Of a DNA stretch of 64,000 nt, positions 1-8,364 are shown piece by piece (within the stretch, counting starts at the first letter, position 1; each line of letters starts with the position of its first letter). Location: assembly GCF_011405515.1 (NCBI RefSeq), contig NZ_AP022671.1, forward strand, positions 3,472,001-3,536,000. The letters are read 5' to 3'. The notes under the pieces were generated by a model, which ran no database searches, had not been told where the DNA came from, and saw nothing but the letters and a program-made list of their open reading frames with translations. The stretch comes from Nitrospira sp. KM1 (lineage in GTDB: Bacteria > Nitrospirota > Nitrospiria > Nitrospirales > Nitrospiraceae). Both the position numbers and the translations under genes were made by a program.

Positions 1-1
1 G

Positions 2-1651
2 GGTGTCATCCTGGGGTACCGGGGATTGGATGGGGTGCGGCGTCGGCTGCATTTCCGATGCAGCCCTGCCCCGACGACTATCCAGGAGGGAGAGCTCATC
101 TGTGAGACGCTTCTGCCGGCTGGCGATGCCGTGCAATGGGATCTCACGATGATCTGCGAAACCGGGGGCTCTTCGTTCGGGGAATTATCCTACGACGGCG
201 CTCTGACAGAAGTGGATCGGTCGATCAAATCCGCCGAGGCAGATGAATGTCTCATTGTCACTTCGAATGAACAGTTCAATGCCTGGCTGAACAGTTCCTT
301 GGCTGACCTGCACATGATGGTCTCTGATACCCCGGAAGGACCGTATCCCTATGCCGGGGTGCCCTGGTTCAGTACGCCGTTTGGACGGGATGGTCTCATC
401 ACCGCCTTCGAACTTTTGTGGGTCAATCCCGCGATTGCACGGGGCGTCCTGGCCTATCTTGCCGCCACTCAGGCACGAGAAGTGTCGCCTGAACGCGACG
501 CCGAAATCGGGAAGATCCTGCATGAAACCCGCAAAGGGGAAATGGCTGCGCTCAATGAAATTCCCTTCGGGCGTTATTACGGGAGCATTGACTCGACTCC
601 ACTGTTTATCATGCTCGCTGGAGCCTACTACGAGCGCACGGGTGACTTGCCGTTCATCGAACATCTCTGGCCCCATATCGAATTGGCGCTCAAATGGATC
701 GACGAGTCAGGAGACCGGGACGGCGACGGCTTTGTGGAATATTTCCGACAGTCCAGCGACGGCCTCGTCCAGCAGGGCTGGAAGGATTCGTATGATGCGG
801 TCTTTCATGCCGATGGACGGGCTGCTGAAGGTTCCATCGCTCTCTGCGAAGTCCAGGGATACGTGTATGCCGCAAAACGCCGCGCCGCCAGGCTCGCGCT
901 CGTACTGGGTCATGCTGAGAAAGCGAGGGGTCTCCTAAGAGACGCTGAGAGATTACGCGCGAAGTTCGAGAAGAGCTTCTGGTGCCAGGATTTATCTACT
1001 TATGCGTTGGCGCTCGACGGATCCAAGCAGCCGTGCCGGGTCAAGACTTCCAATGCCGGGCACTGTCTCTGGACGGGGATTGCGGATCCGAAACATGGCA
1101 TGCGAACGGCCAAGACGTTAGCGGGAGAGGCCTTTTTTACCGGGTGGGGAGTGCGGACGGTCGCGACATCCGAGGCGAGATACAATCCTATGTCGTATCA
1201 CAACGGATCGGTTTGGCCTCATGACACGGCTATCGTGGCAGCCGGGATGGCTTCCTATGGATATAAGCAGGGCGCAGTAAGAATGCTGAGCGGCCTCTAC
1301 GATGCCAGTTTGTTCCTTGAACTCAAACGTCTACCGGAACTGATATGCGGCTTTACCAGGAGACCGGGCGAAGGGCCGACGCTCTATCCCGTCGCGTGCA
1401 GCCCGCAAACCTGGTCTTCCGTTGCCGTGTTCCTGCTTCTGCAGGCCTGTCTCGGTCTGCGTATCGAAGCTCCCCGTGCCCGAGTATCGTTCTCCAAGCC
1501 CACTCTCCCTTCATTTCTCGAACACGTCGAAATAAAGAATCTTCGTGTCGGGAATGCGTCCGTCGATCTGTCGCTTGAATTGCATGCGAATGACGTCGGC
1601 ATCAATGTACTCCATCGAGATGGCCGCGTAGGCATCGTCGTGACGAAGTAG
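2..1651 (+). CDS. Glycogen debranching enzyme, C-terminal part (amylo-alpha-1,6-glucosidase), 5' truncated by window edge
   Basis: The frame is open from base 2 with no start codon that fits, so the gene begins upstream of the window. The first visible residues (GYRGLDGVRRR) look like the end of the N-terminal domain of the amylo-alpha-1,6-glucosidase family. The (alpha/alpha)6 barrel of the GDE C-terminal domain follows, with GVPWFSTPFGRDG, IPFGRYYGSIDSTPLF, QGWKDSYD and YHNGSVWPHDTAI as recognisable family blocks. The enzyme would hydrolyse alpha-1,6 branches of glycogen-like polymers or related oligosaccharides. Family assignment is secure; the exact substrate is not shown by the sequence. 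No neighbouring glycogen gene is visible inside the window. Confidence 0.9.
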   Translation, partial: GVILGYRGLDGVRRRLHFRCSPAPTTIQEGELICETLLPAGDAVQWDLTMICETGGSSFGELSYDGALTEVDRSIKSAEADECLIVTSNEQFNAWLNSSLADLHMMVSDTPEGPYPYAGVPWFSTPFGRDGLITAFELLWVNPAIARGVLAYLAATQAREVSPERDAEIGKILHETRKGEMAALNEIPFGRYYGSIDSTPLFIMLAGAYYERTGDLPFIEHLWPHIELALKWIDESGDRDGDGFVEYFRQSSDGLVQQGWKDSYDAVFHADGRAAEGSIALCEVQGYVYAAKRRAARLALVLGHAEKARGLLRDAERLRAKFEKSFWCQDLSTYALALDGSKQPCRVKTSNAGHCLWTGIADPKHGMRTAKTLAGEAFFTGWGVRTVATSEARYNPMSYHNGSVWPHDTAIVAAGMASYGYKQGAVRMLSGLYDASLFLELKRLPELICGFTRRPGEGPTLYPVACSPQTWSSVAVFLLLQACLGLRIEAPRARVSFSKPTLPSFLEHVEIKNLRVGNASVDLSLELHANDVGINVLHRDGRVGIVVTK

Positions 1652-1717
1652 ATTACACTCGGCATCCGAGAGATCCCCCTTACTCAGCACCTCGTTTCCA
1701 AGCTGTCCGCAATTTAG

Positions 1718-1744
1718 ACATTCTGTCCGTCGCGGACAAAATGT
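1718..1744. repeat. Inverted repeat TGTCCG-N3-CGGACA, operator- or terminator-like
   Basis: In the 378-bp space between the debranching gene and the first zinc-ribbon gene there are two 12-base arms (ACATTCTGTCCG and CGGACAAAATGT) separated by TCG, with one mismatch. AT-rich DNA including TATAAT (1763-1768) follows. The symmetry suits a dimeric regulator's binding site, or an RNA hairpin ending the upstream transcript, although no clean U-tract follows directly. Nothing else is recognisable in this gap. Confidence 0.4.
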
Positions 1745-2029
1745 TTCTAATCAGATATTTTTTATAATTAATCAATAGCTTATAGAGTGGAGGCTACGCG
1801 TGTTTGCCCAATAGTTCCCCGTCAGAAGTATTTCCTGCACATGATAGGCAGATGCCTACACTCATCTAACTGCACATAAATAAAATGAAATTCAGAATGT
1901 AGCCGTATCGAATCTAGGGAATTTTGAAGGTCTATCTTTTGCAAAATTATCAGGCAAGTTCGCGAATGTTTTGAGATCAGTTCGAGATCCACATCGTGGG
2001 CGCGTTCATCAAGAGGAGGAGTCGTAAAA

Positions 2030-2320
2030 ATGCAAGAAATGAATACCAACCGGCTAACGCTGATGAAAGAGCGAGCAAATCTCGATACAAGTGCGGGCGT
2101 TCGGAAACTGCCGATCGAGAGTGAGCTTGAAGGGCAAATTTGCGTTCATTGCGGCAGCAGACGGTATTCGCTGGTTTTTCGAATGGTCAAAGGGCAACCC
2201 GGCGGTCGACTGTCCGCCCGTTGTACCCAGTGCCGAGGGTACCGAGCGTTCATTCCCGACCACATCGTTCCTGAGGCCACAGAGGTAGTCGGCGGTTATG
2301 CCGGAGGACCATCGGTATAA
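2030..2320 (+). CDS. Small zinc-ribbon protein of unknown function
   Basis: This 96-residue protein has two Cys pairs, CVHC near residues 38-41 and CTQC near 65-68, separated by a basic/aromatic stretch, which is the pattern of a zinc ribbon. No catalytic motif is seen. The start is supported by a strong ribosome binding site (AGGAGGAG) eight bases upstream. A second, non-identical zinc-ribbon protein of the same length follows 87 bp downstream, so the two may be co-expressed. A role in nucleic-acid or protein binding is only a guess. Confidence 0.7.
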   Translation: MQEMNTNRLTLMKERANLDTSAGVRKLPIESELEGQICVHCGSRRYSLVFRMVKGQPGGRLSARCTQCRGYRAFIPDHIVPEATEVVGGYAGGPSV

Positions 2321-2407
2321 CCAGCATCGTCAAACCCAAACGTTTGCCGCACGGATGCTCCGTCGTTTGAAGTATCAGGGCGGATCACTCAAGAATAGGA
2401 GGCAGTA

Positions 2408-2698
2408 ATGGGACGTGATAATCGAGACAATACTGAACAATCCAAGACTACGGTTGAACCTCAGGATGGAAATCCGATGCGGTGCCAACGGTGTCAGGGT
2501 TGCATGGTCAGAGACATTTTTCTTGACGTCATCAATGTAAGCGGCGAAATGGATTTCAACGGCTGGCGTTGTTTGAATTGTGGGAACATTACCGATCCGG
2601 TCATCGTGCACCACCGGTATGCCGACCTGAATAATGAACCGGCACGGGCAAAACGTCGATGGTCCGGTTTTGTGTCGGTATTTACTCCTTCTTCCTAA
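2408..2698 (+). CDS. Small zinc-ribbon protein of unknown function
   Basis: This 96-residue protein has CQRC near residues 25-28 and CLNC near 56-59, again a zinc-ribbon arrangement. A hydrophobic/acidic strand region separates the pairs and the C-terminus is basic (ARAKRRW). AGGAGG lies just upstream of the ATG. It is the same size as the preceding gene and has the same Cys spacing plan, but the sequence between the pairs differs, so close paralogy is not evident. Function is unknown. Confidence 0.7.
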   Translation: MGRDNRDNTEQSKTTVEPQDGNPMRCQRCQGCMVRDIFLDVINVSGEMDFNGWRCLNCGNITDPVIVHHRYADLNNEPARAKRRWSGFVSVFTPSS

Positions 2699-2995
2699 CC
2701 AGTCTGAATGCGGTACGGCGGAGTGGGACGAGTATGTTGTGGGGGACGCCCAGCAATTGATACAGTCTTTCCCCCGAGTGGATGAGATGGCGTCTCCCGG
2801 AACCGATAAAAAAAGCTAGTCCTCTAGCACCTTCTAGTTTTAGAGCGCGTCACGTCTGTCCGAACACGAGCCCCCATCGGGATTCCCTTCCTCTTTCCAG
2901 CGTGCCGTAACTGCGCTCTCGCGACAAACGTAGCGGGCGGAGCCAAGCGTGGATTATCCTTGACGCTGGCCGCAAACGACTGTAATTCCTTCCCC

Positions 2996-3895
2996 ATGCC
3001 ATATCGGTCTCAGAGTCTTGCCTACGGAGCCGTCGTGACGGCAGCGGTTCTGTGGGGAGGGTCGATCGTGGCGCAAAAGCTGACGCTCAGCGGCTTTTCC
3101 GCTGTCGAAGCCTCCGTCTTACGGGATATCGGCGGTCTGGTCATTCTCCTGGCAACCTGGTGGTGGCAGCAGGAAACACTGGGGCGGCTGAGCGGGCGAG
3201 ACCTTCGCACGCTTTTTTCCCTGGGACTTGGCGTCCTTGGCAATCATCTACTGATCCTCATCGGCCTCAAATACGTCAGTGGCGCGGTTGCCGGTGTAAT
3301 TATCGGTTCATCGCCGGTTGTCACCGCGCTGCTTTCTGCTTTGTTGATCCGGGACGTCCCGCTGCGCCTGGTGTGGGGTGGTAGCGTATTGTCATTTCTC
3401 GGGGTAGGGGTGGTGTCTGTCGCGGGATATCAGGCGGCCGGCGAACAGCCATTGTTCGGCGGGTCGATGGTATTCCTCGGAGTGGTGAGCTGGGCCTTAT
3501 TTACAATCGGAAGCCGGACGATCATGGAACGCATGTCCGCTTTGACAGTGAATTGGACCACGTTGTTGGTGGCAACAGCGTTACAGGTACCATTGCTTTG
3601 GACCGACAGAAAGATGCTGCAAGCCGGCTTATCCTCTGTTTCCCCTTCGGATTGGCTGGCTCTGGGATATTTGATCGTGTTTGCGACGGCCGTTGCACAG
3701 CAAGCCTGGTTGTTCGGTGTAAAGGGAATCGGACCCTCCCGGGCCTCCGTATTCGGTAACTTGACTCCCGTCGCGGCCGTTCTTCTTTCCGCCTTGATCC
3801 TTCACGAACCAGTGGGGATGATCGAGCTGGTCGGCATCTCCCTGATTCTTATGGGTGTGTGGCTGGTCGGCAAGCAAACCGCTCGGTCAGAATAG
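2996..3895 (+). CDS. EamA/DMT family transporter
   Basis: The protein of about 299 residues is almost entirely hydrophobic and fits the ten-helix drug/metabolite transporter plan with two EamA repeats. The first repeat contains ...AAVLWGGSIVAQKL...; the second begins near residue 145 and contains GPSRASVFGNLTPVAAVLLSALILHEP, a typical EamA signature. It would sit in the inner membrane and export or import a small metabolite that cannot be named from sequence. The ATG at 2996 is preferred over an in-frame TTG at 2960 because it begins right before the first helix; neither has a strong ribosome binding site. The ~300 bp upstream shows nothing beyond a weak GCTAG/CTAGC hairpin near 2815. Confidence 0.88.
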   Translation: MPYRSQSLAYGAVVTAAVLWGGSIVAQKLTLSGFSAVEASVLRDIGGLVILLATWWWQQETLGRLSGRDLRTLFSLGLGVLGNHLLILIGLKYVSGAVAGVIIGSSPVVTALLSALLIRDVPLRLVWGGSVLSFLGVGVVSVAGYQAAGEQPLFGGSMVFLGVVSWALFTIGSRTIMERMSALTVNWTTLLVATALQVPLLWTDRKMLQAGLSSVSPSDWLALGYLIVFATAVAQQAWLFGVKGIGPSRASVFGNLTPVAAVLLSALILHEPVGMIELVGISLILMGVWLVGKQTARSE

Positions 3896-3966
3896 ATCGA
3901 ACCGAGTTTCGGCGGCTCCTCCGTTTCTGCGATCACACATTCTCAAACTCAAGATTTATGGCCGGC

Positions 3967-3985
3967 ACTTGCCGGACATAGTGTC
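3967..3985. repeat. Two adjacent inverted repeats in a 292-bp intergenic region
   Basis: Between the EamA gene and the next small gene lie CCGGCA-CT-TGCCGG and, overlapping its end, GGACA-TAG-TGTCC. They could form a transcript-end hairpin or an operator. There is no clear U-tract. The rest of the gap up to 4187 shows no recognisable feature. Confidence 0.3.
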
Positions 3986-4187
3986 CCTCCACACGACTGA
4001 ACGTTTGTACACTGAACCCTTCAGTCACAGACATCCGAATTTACACAGTCTTCGTATACTGCGAATTTATCTCCGCTTATTGAGGGGAACAGACCTTGCG
4101 AGTTTCGCATGCGGTTCACATTGAAAATGCTGAACGTGCCCGATATGGCAGCGAGTGCGGAGAATAACCGATCACGAAGGAGCAAGA

Positions 4188-4490
4188 ATGAAGGTCAAAG
4201 GTATTTTGGTAGAAGACATCGAGGGAGAAGAATTCCTGGTGACACTTCGGGATTCGACCACTGCCGGGAGGCCGGCATTTATTGTCGAGCGGCGTGAACG
4301 AGGCATATGGATGACCGCTGAACTTTCTCCCCGTCAAACGGTGACGATTACCGCCATGGCTCTGATGGGATTGAGCGCGCTCCTGGAACGTTGCGGGTTG
4401 AGATTGGATGGGACGGGAAGCGATTGCCATGGACCGAGTGCGAACGAGCCCCCTCGTACGTCAATGTCCTACCCAGGACTTTCTCAATAG
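4188..4490 (+). CDS. Hypothetical protein
   Basis: This 100-residue protein has no recognised domain. The N-terminal half alternates hydrophobic and charged residues like a small beta-sheet (KVKGILVEDIEGEEFLVTL), followed by a possible helix (TITAMALMGLSALLERCG) and a polar, proline-rich tail. The ATG at 4188 is chosen over an in-frame ATG at 4155 because GAAGGAG sits six bases before it. Neighbours give no functional hint. Confidence 0.55.
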   Translation: MKVKGILVEDIEGEEFLVTLRDSTTAGRPAFIVERRERGIWMTAELSPRQTVTITAMALMGLSALLERCGLRLDGTGSDCHGPSANEPPRTSMSYPGLSQ

Positions 4491-4570
4491 CCCCAAACTA
4501 TGTTTTCCTGCCCGCCTCTCCCAAGGATGCGGGGCAATGTCGACGCTCGCCCCCAGTCTGCTCTTTACAG

Positions 4571-4576
4571 TATGAT
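4571..4576 (+). promoter_or_regulatory. Possible -10 element (TATGAT) for the NTF2-like gene
   Basis: TATGAT lies about 30 bases before the GTG start, with GGGAGG in between as ribosome binding site. No convincing -35 hexamer at 16-18 bases is visible, so this is tentative. Confidence 0.25.
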
Positions 4577-4602
4577 AGCGGACTCACACACGGGAGGCAC
4601 GA

Positions 4603-4995
4603 GTGATTGAGCAGCGTATCGAGGAAGTGACCCTAGCGAACCAGCGGTTTTACGAAGCATTTGAGTCTCTCGATATTGCCAAAATGGATGAGGTCTGGGC
4701 ACACCTTGAGTATGTCACCTGTGTGCATCCGGGCTGGACCCTACGTTCCGATTGGCCCAATGTGCGGGATTCATGGGTGCTGATTTTCAATAACACGTTC
4801 TCGATGAAGTTCGAGCTCAGTGAGGTCACGATCCAGGTGGCGGGGGATGTGGCATGGGTGATCTGCGTCGAGAATATCACCAGCCAGCAGTCGGACGAAC
4901 CGCAACAAATCAGAGTCATCGCCACGAACCTGTACGAGCGGATCGGGGATGAATGGCTGATGATTCATCATCATGGATCCGCCGTGATGGGGTGA
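4603..4995 (+). CDS. NTF2-like / SnoaL-fold protein
   Basis: This 130-residue protein has the cone-shaped NTF2-like pattern: an N-terminal helix with NQRFYEAFESLDIAKMDEVW, then VTCVHPGW, a middle strand region and a C-terminal pair of strands ending WLMIHHHGS. This matches the SnoaL_3/DUF4440-type family, which includes small-molecule-binding proteins and enzymes, so the exact role cannot be assigned. The GTG start has GGGAGGCAC in front of it. It appears to be monocistronic. Confidence 0.75.
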   Translation: MIEQRIEEVTLANQRFYEAFESLDIAKMDEVWAHLEYVTCVHPGWTLRSDWPNVRDSWVLIFNNTFSMKFELSEVTIQVAGDVAWVICVENITSQQSDEPQQIRVIATNLYERIGDEWLMIHHHGSAVMG

Positions 4996-5090
4996 ACGAA
5001 TCGACTGGGTGACATAGCCGCGGCGGCACTGCGGGCGTTCACACATACGCCGTCCGCTCGTACGGATCGCAGTTGCAATTGATGTGTGAC

Positions 5091-5498
5091 ATGGGCAGAG
5101 CCGTACGACGGACGATCAAGACGGTGATGTTCTCTGCGGTCCTCCTCACCGGGGTGGGATGCATATCAGTTGCGCAGGTTACGACATTGTCCGACGAGCA
5201 ATGCCGTCGGACATTCGTCTCCCAACTGGAATCCATCCTCACAGAAGAAGGTGAACCCCAAGATGAAGCCGGCCGGTTGGCCGGCGCTACGGTTACAGCG
5301 CTGGCGAGCGGCCGTGTCGGGCCCAGACCCTTTTTGGTGCCTGCATCCTCCGGAGTCGATTACGGCCTGTTTGTGCAGCGCAAGTCGTCCAACTGCCTGT
5401 TGCGGTTGTTCAGCCGCCAAAAGGGATTTGTGCGGTACCAGAACAATCTGACCTATATTGCGACGCGTCAACTCGAAGGCTGTGACTGCTCGGAATAA
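5091..5498 (+). CDS. Exported hypothetical protein
   Basis: The roughly 135-residue product begins with basic residues (RAVRRTIK) and a hydrophobic stretch (VMFSAVLLTGVGC), a signal peptide that may be of the lipoprotein type (Cys at the end of the stretch), although the lipobox is imperfect. The mature part has three or four Cys, including CDC near the C-terminus, and no recognised domain. In-frame TTG (5073) and ATG (5082) codons lie just upstream, and none of the candidates has a clear ribosome binding site, so the start is uncertain. Confidence 0.6.
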   Translation: MGRAVRRTIKTVMFSAVLLTGVGCISVAQVTTLSDEQCRRTFVSQLESILTEEGEPQDEAGRLAGATVTALASGRVGPRPFLVPASSGVDYGLFVQRKSSNCLLRLFSRQKGFVRYQNNLTYIATRQLEGCDCSE

Positions 5499-5516
5499 CG
5501 TGTTTGAGGATGAGGG

Positions 5517-5765
5517 TCAAACAGAAGTGGCCCGGGGAGCAGAGGAGGACGGAGTATCCACGGTTCGGACTGTTTGCTGCCATTCGGCGGCAATGGTGTC
5601 TCGTTGTTCCATCGACATGCCGGCATAGAGAAGAAACATCTGAGGGCCTTTTCTCCGGCGCCAGGTGAGGAAACTCAGAAAATGTTCTTTACAGACATTC
5701 TGGGTTCCCGCCGGGGCATAGACTTTCCCCTGGCACCCGTGAATCATGCAGCGAAGGTCGTTCAT
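5517..5765 (-). CDS. Small Cys/His protein, putative metal-binding
   Basis: This 82-residue protein is read from an ATG preceded by GGAGGGACC on the minus strand. A longer open frame exists upstream, but it runs antisense through the PhoD-like gene and is unlikely. The N-terminal half has Cys at 6, 11 and 25 followed by His at 28, a plausible single zinc site, and a basic patch (TWRRRKG) follows. It is divergent from the PhoD-like gene with about 110 bp between the starts. Function is unknown. Confidence 0.55.
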   Translation of the reverse strand: MNDLRCMIHGCQGKVYAPAGTQNVCKEHFLSFLTWRRRKGPQMFLLYAGMSMEQRDTIAAEWQQTVRTVDTPSSSAPRATSV

Positions 5766-5877
5766 GGTCCCTCCAGCCTCAGTATGCAGGACCGTCGGTC
5801 TGTTTTTCAACCGTTCCGTATTGGGAGAGTTCCTCTGGTCTGCCGCTGACCAGAGTGATACGATTGCCCCCCTCGTC

Positions 5878-7371
5878 ATGTTGATGCGAACTCGCCCCAA
5901 TACATTGATTCTGGCGATTGTATCGTCAGTGTTTTTTCTCTCCTTTGGATGCACTTCGCCATCAAGAGAAGGTCTTCCTCCGGGCAGTCCCTTCGGTGAC
6001 GAAGCGGTCGCGGGGGAGGTTCTGTTCCCATACGGGGTTGCTGTCGGAGATGTGAGCAGTCGTTCGGCGGTTCTGTGGCTCCGTACGGATTGGCCTAAGG
6101 CTGTACAAGTCGAATGGGCACCTGCTGACATATGGGACAAGGCTGCCTCGGTAGCCTCCGTTCAAGCCCCCGTATCACGTTCGAAGGTAAGCGTGACGGG
6201 TCGCGCAACCGATTTTACTCTTTCGGTGCCGCTTCAAGGATTACAGCCGGATACGCGGTATCGCTATCACATCACCGTTAAAGATCCGAATCCGTCCAAG
6301 AAGGACGGTCTCGGAATTGTCGCCGCGCGTGGCGAGTTCACGACATGGCCGGATTCTGTACAGTCTGCCTCGCTGACATTTGCCTGGAGCGGCGATCTGG
6401 GGGGACAGGGGCGTTGCAGGCAAGGAGAAGCCGGCTATCCTATATTCGACGTCATCCGTTCCGCTCGTCCCGAGTTTTTTCTCTTTCTCGGCGATACGAT
6501 TTATGCGGACAATCTCTGCCCGTCTCCTCCGAACGACCCCGGTGCCGACTTCATCGCGACAACTCTGGAGCAATATCGTGTGCGGCATCGCTATCAGCGC
6601 GGAGCTCTTGCACTGCGCCGGCTTTTGGAGACGGTGCCCGTATATGTCATGTGGGATGATCACGAGGTGAGAAATAATTTCTCCGGGGCGTCCGAGCCGC
6701 TTATGCCGGCCGGCCGTCAGGCCTTTCGGGAATACTGGCCGATGGCGACGGTCCCAGAGGACGCGAACCGGTTTTATCGCTCGATCCGGTATGGAAAGGT
6801 TCTGGAGGTGTTTCTTCTCGATGTCAGGCAGTATCGGAGTCTGAATAGTGAACCGGATGGTCCAGCCAAGACCATGCTGGGTTTCAGACAGTTGACCTGG
6901 CTTCTGGAAGGGCTGAAGGCCTCTGACGCGACGTGGAAGGTGATTGTCAGTGGCGTGCCGCTTTCGGTCCCGAAGGGCGGTGGAACCGCGATCCCCGGAT
7001 ACGATGGCTGGGCGGGAGGACCCGATGGGACGGGTTTTGAGCGCGAACGGCAGGTAATCGTCGGGACCATTCTTGATGATCACATGAAGAATGTCGTGTT
7101 TCTGACCGGAGATGTCCATTGGGTACAGGCAAACGAATATGACCCCGACGAGGACGGCGTGTCGGATTTCTATGAATTCGTCGCTGGGCCGCTTTCGGCG
7201 AATCCCGGTCGGCTCACTGCCCCAGGTCCGGCGCTCCATCCGAAGAATTTGATCAACGAGTCGGGGTATGACAATTTCGGGCTTGCCCGCGTCACGCCGG
7301 ATGTATTCGAAGTCCGCATGCTGGACGCCCAAGGCCGCGAGCGCTTTGCGCACACGGTCAAGGCTCGTTGA
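5878..7371 (+). CDS. PhoD-like (alkaline phosphatase D family) phosphatase
   Basis: The product is about 497 residues. A hydrophobic N-terminus (LILAIVSSVFFLSFGC) suggests export, possibly as a lipoprotein with a non-ideal lipobox. A fibronectin-like N-terminal PhoD domain (GVAVGDVSSRSAVLWLRT) is followed by the metallophosphatase domain with FLGDTIYADN, MWDDHEVRNNF and FLTGDVHWVQ, which carry the metal ligands of the PhoD family. The family hydrolyses phosphodiesters or phosphomonoesters outside the cytoplasm. The start at 5878 is chosen because it begins the signal sequence; an ATG at 5884 is equally possible. The upstream in-frame extension back to 5746 overlaps the divergent small gene and is unlikely to be used. 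Confidence 0.88.
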   Translation: MLMRTRPNTLILAIVSSVFFLSFGCTSPSREGLPPGSPFGDEAVAGEVLFPYGVAVGDVSSRSAVLWLRTDWPKAVQVEWAPADIWDKAASVASVQAPVSRSKVSVTGRATDFTLSVPLQGLQPDTRYRYHITVKDPNPSKKDGLGIVAARGEFTTWPDSVQSASLTFAWSGDLGGQGRCRQGEAGYPIFDVIRSARPEFFLFLGDTIYADNLCPSPPNDPGADFIATTLEQYRVRHRYQRGALALRRLLETVPVYVMWDDHEVRNNFSGASEPLMPAGRQAFREYWPMATVPEDANRFYRSIRYGKVLEVFLLDVRQYRSLNSEPDGPAKTMLGFRQLTWLLEGLKASDATWKVIVSGVPLSVPKGGGTAIPGYDGWAGGPDGTGFERERQVIVGTILDDHMKNVVFLTGDVHWVQANEYDPDEDGVSDFYEFVAGPLSANPGRLTAPGPALHPKNLINESGYDNFGLARVTPDVFEVRMLDAQGRERFAHTVKAR

Positions 7372-7466
7372 ATTTCTCACTCCTCGATCGGCCCTTGCAT
7401 TCTCACCTGCCAGGCGGGTACGGTACCGCGTCATCTGAATTCGTATCATGGAGTGACGGCCGAAGG

Positions 7467-7715
7467 ATGATAGTTCAGCTGATATCCGTTGCCGGTGCTC
7501 TAATGGTTTTGACCGCATATGGATTGAATCAGGGCGGAGTCTGGAAGGAATTGCACGCCGGCTATCTGGCGCTCAATATTATCGGATCTCTGCTCCTGGG
7601 TATCGTCGCGGTTATTGATCAACGGGCAGGGTTCATCTTGTTGGAATTCTCGTGGGCGGCCCTCGGATTCATTGGTGTGGCGCGCGCATTCAAGGCGAAG
7701 CAGCACGCACGGTAA
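7467..7715 (+). CDS. Small membrane protein (CBU_0592-like)
   Basis: This 82-residue protein has three hydrophobic segments (residues about 2-20, 28-47 and 50-70). It resembles the CBU_0592-like domain found as a short bacterial membrane protein, containing GALMVLTAYGLNQ and LNIIGSLLLGIVA. The ATG at 7467 follows a GAAGG element; the open frame extends further upstream but without membrane character. No function is known for the family. The next gene starts 21 bp downstream and may be cotranscribed. Confidence 0.65.
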   Translation: MIVQLISVAGALMVLTAYGLNQGGVWKELHAGYLALNIIGSLLLGIVAVIDQRAGFILLEFSWAALGFIGVARAFKAKQHAR

Positions 7716-7736
7716 CACGAAAAAGGAGACGTGATT

Positions 7737-8219
7737 ATGGCCGGATTGATGTCGGCGGAAGATGTGTTCGAGAAGGTTCAGGCAGCGGCGGTTGCCGCGA
7801 CCAGTCCAGATGAAAAGGCCTTACAGATCGACTATCCCTCGCTCAAAACGAAGATCCAAGCGGCACTCGGAGACCGGAAAGTCGCATTGTGCCATGTGAA
7901 TCGCTTTCTTCCGGAAGGCTATGAGGATCAAGGGCGATTCAATCTCGTCCTGCTCACTGCGGGGAACGTCGCATTCGATATCGTCATCGGCGATTCCTAT
8001 TTCCGCTATGACGTGGTCTCGGTCGGCCAGCTGGACAAGGTGCAGGTAATCGACGCGATGTGGGACAACAAGGAAAAGCGCCGCGAGGAGCCGTTCCTCA
8101 GTTTGCGGCTGATGCACGGCGAAGAAGCGCATCTTCTGCTGGCGCTGGATGACGACGAACGCAAGAGCTTGCTGGCATTTGCGAAGGCCGTTTCGATAGC
8201 GCGCAATCCAGAACGCTGA
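7737..8219 (+). CDS. Hypothetical cytoplasmic protein
   Basis: This 160-residue soluble protein shows an N-terminal helix rich in Ala and acidic residues, then alternating strands (FNLVLLTAGNVAFDIVIG, FLSLRLMHGEEAHLLLAL) and a final helix. No domain is recognised. The ATG at 7737 is preferred to the GTG at 7731 because AAAAGGAG is eight bases before it. It may be in an operon with the preceding membrane protein. Confidence 0.6.
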   Translation: MAGLMSAEDVFEKVQAAAVAATSPDEKALQIDYPSLKTKIQAALGDRKVALCHVNRFLPEGYEDQGRFNLVLLTAGNVAFDIVIGDSYFRYDVVSVGQLDKVQVIDAMWDNKEKRREEPFLSLRLMHGEEAHLLLALDDDERKSLLAFAKAVSIARNPER

Positions 8220-8364
8220 GCATGATTCTGTAGAAGAGACTCTCAAGCCTTTTCTTTCGGCTCGCGGGTGTCCGGGTGGTGAAGCCGGAGATTGAAAAAT
8301 CCAGGTGTCCTATTCTTCCCATACCTCCGCAGCCAGCGGCAGCTCGTTTAACTCTGCCCTGACC

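Noticed and set aside
26-1651. ATG at 26 as the true start of the debranching enzyme
   Set aside because: The frame is open and family-like upstream to base 2, and the protein would lack its N-terminal domain.
3967-3985. Sigma-54 promoter (TGG...TGC) before the 4188 gene
   Set aside because: The GG-to-GC distance is one base too short and the sequence is better explained as an inverted repeat.
5746-5877. Longer N-terminus of the PhoD-like protein
   Set aside because: The extension has no signal peptide, overlaps a divergent small gene, and the later ATG starts a proper export signal.
6241-7518. 425-residue minus-strand open frame opposite the PhoD-like gene
   Set aside because: It is a GC-driven antisense shadow with no domain and no start signal.
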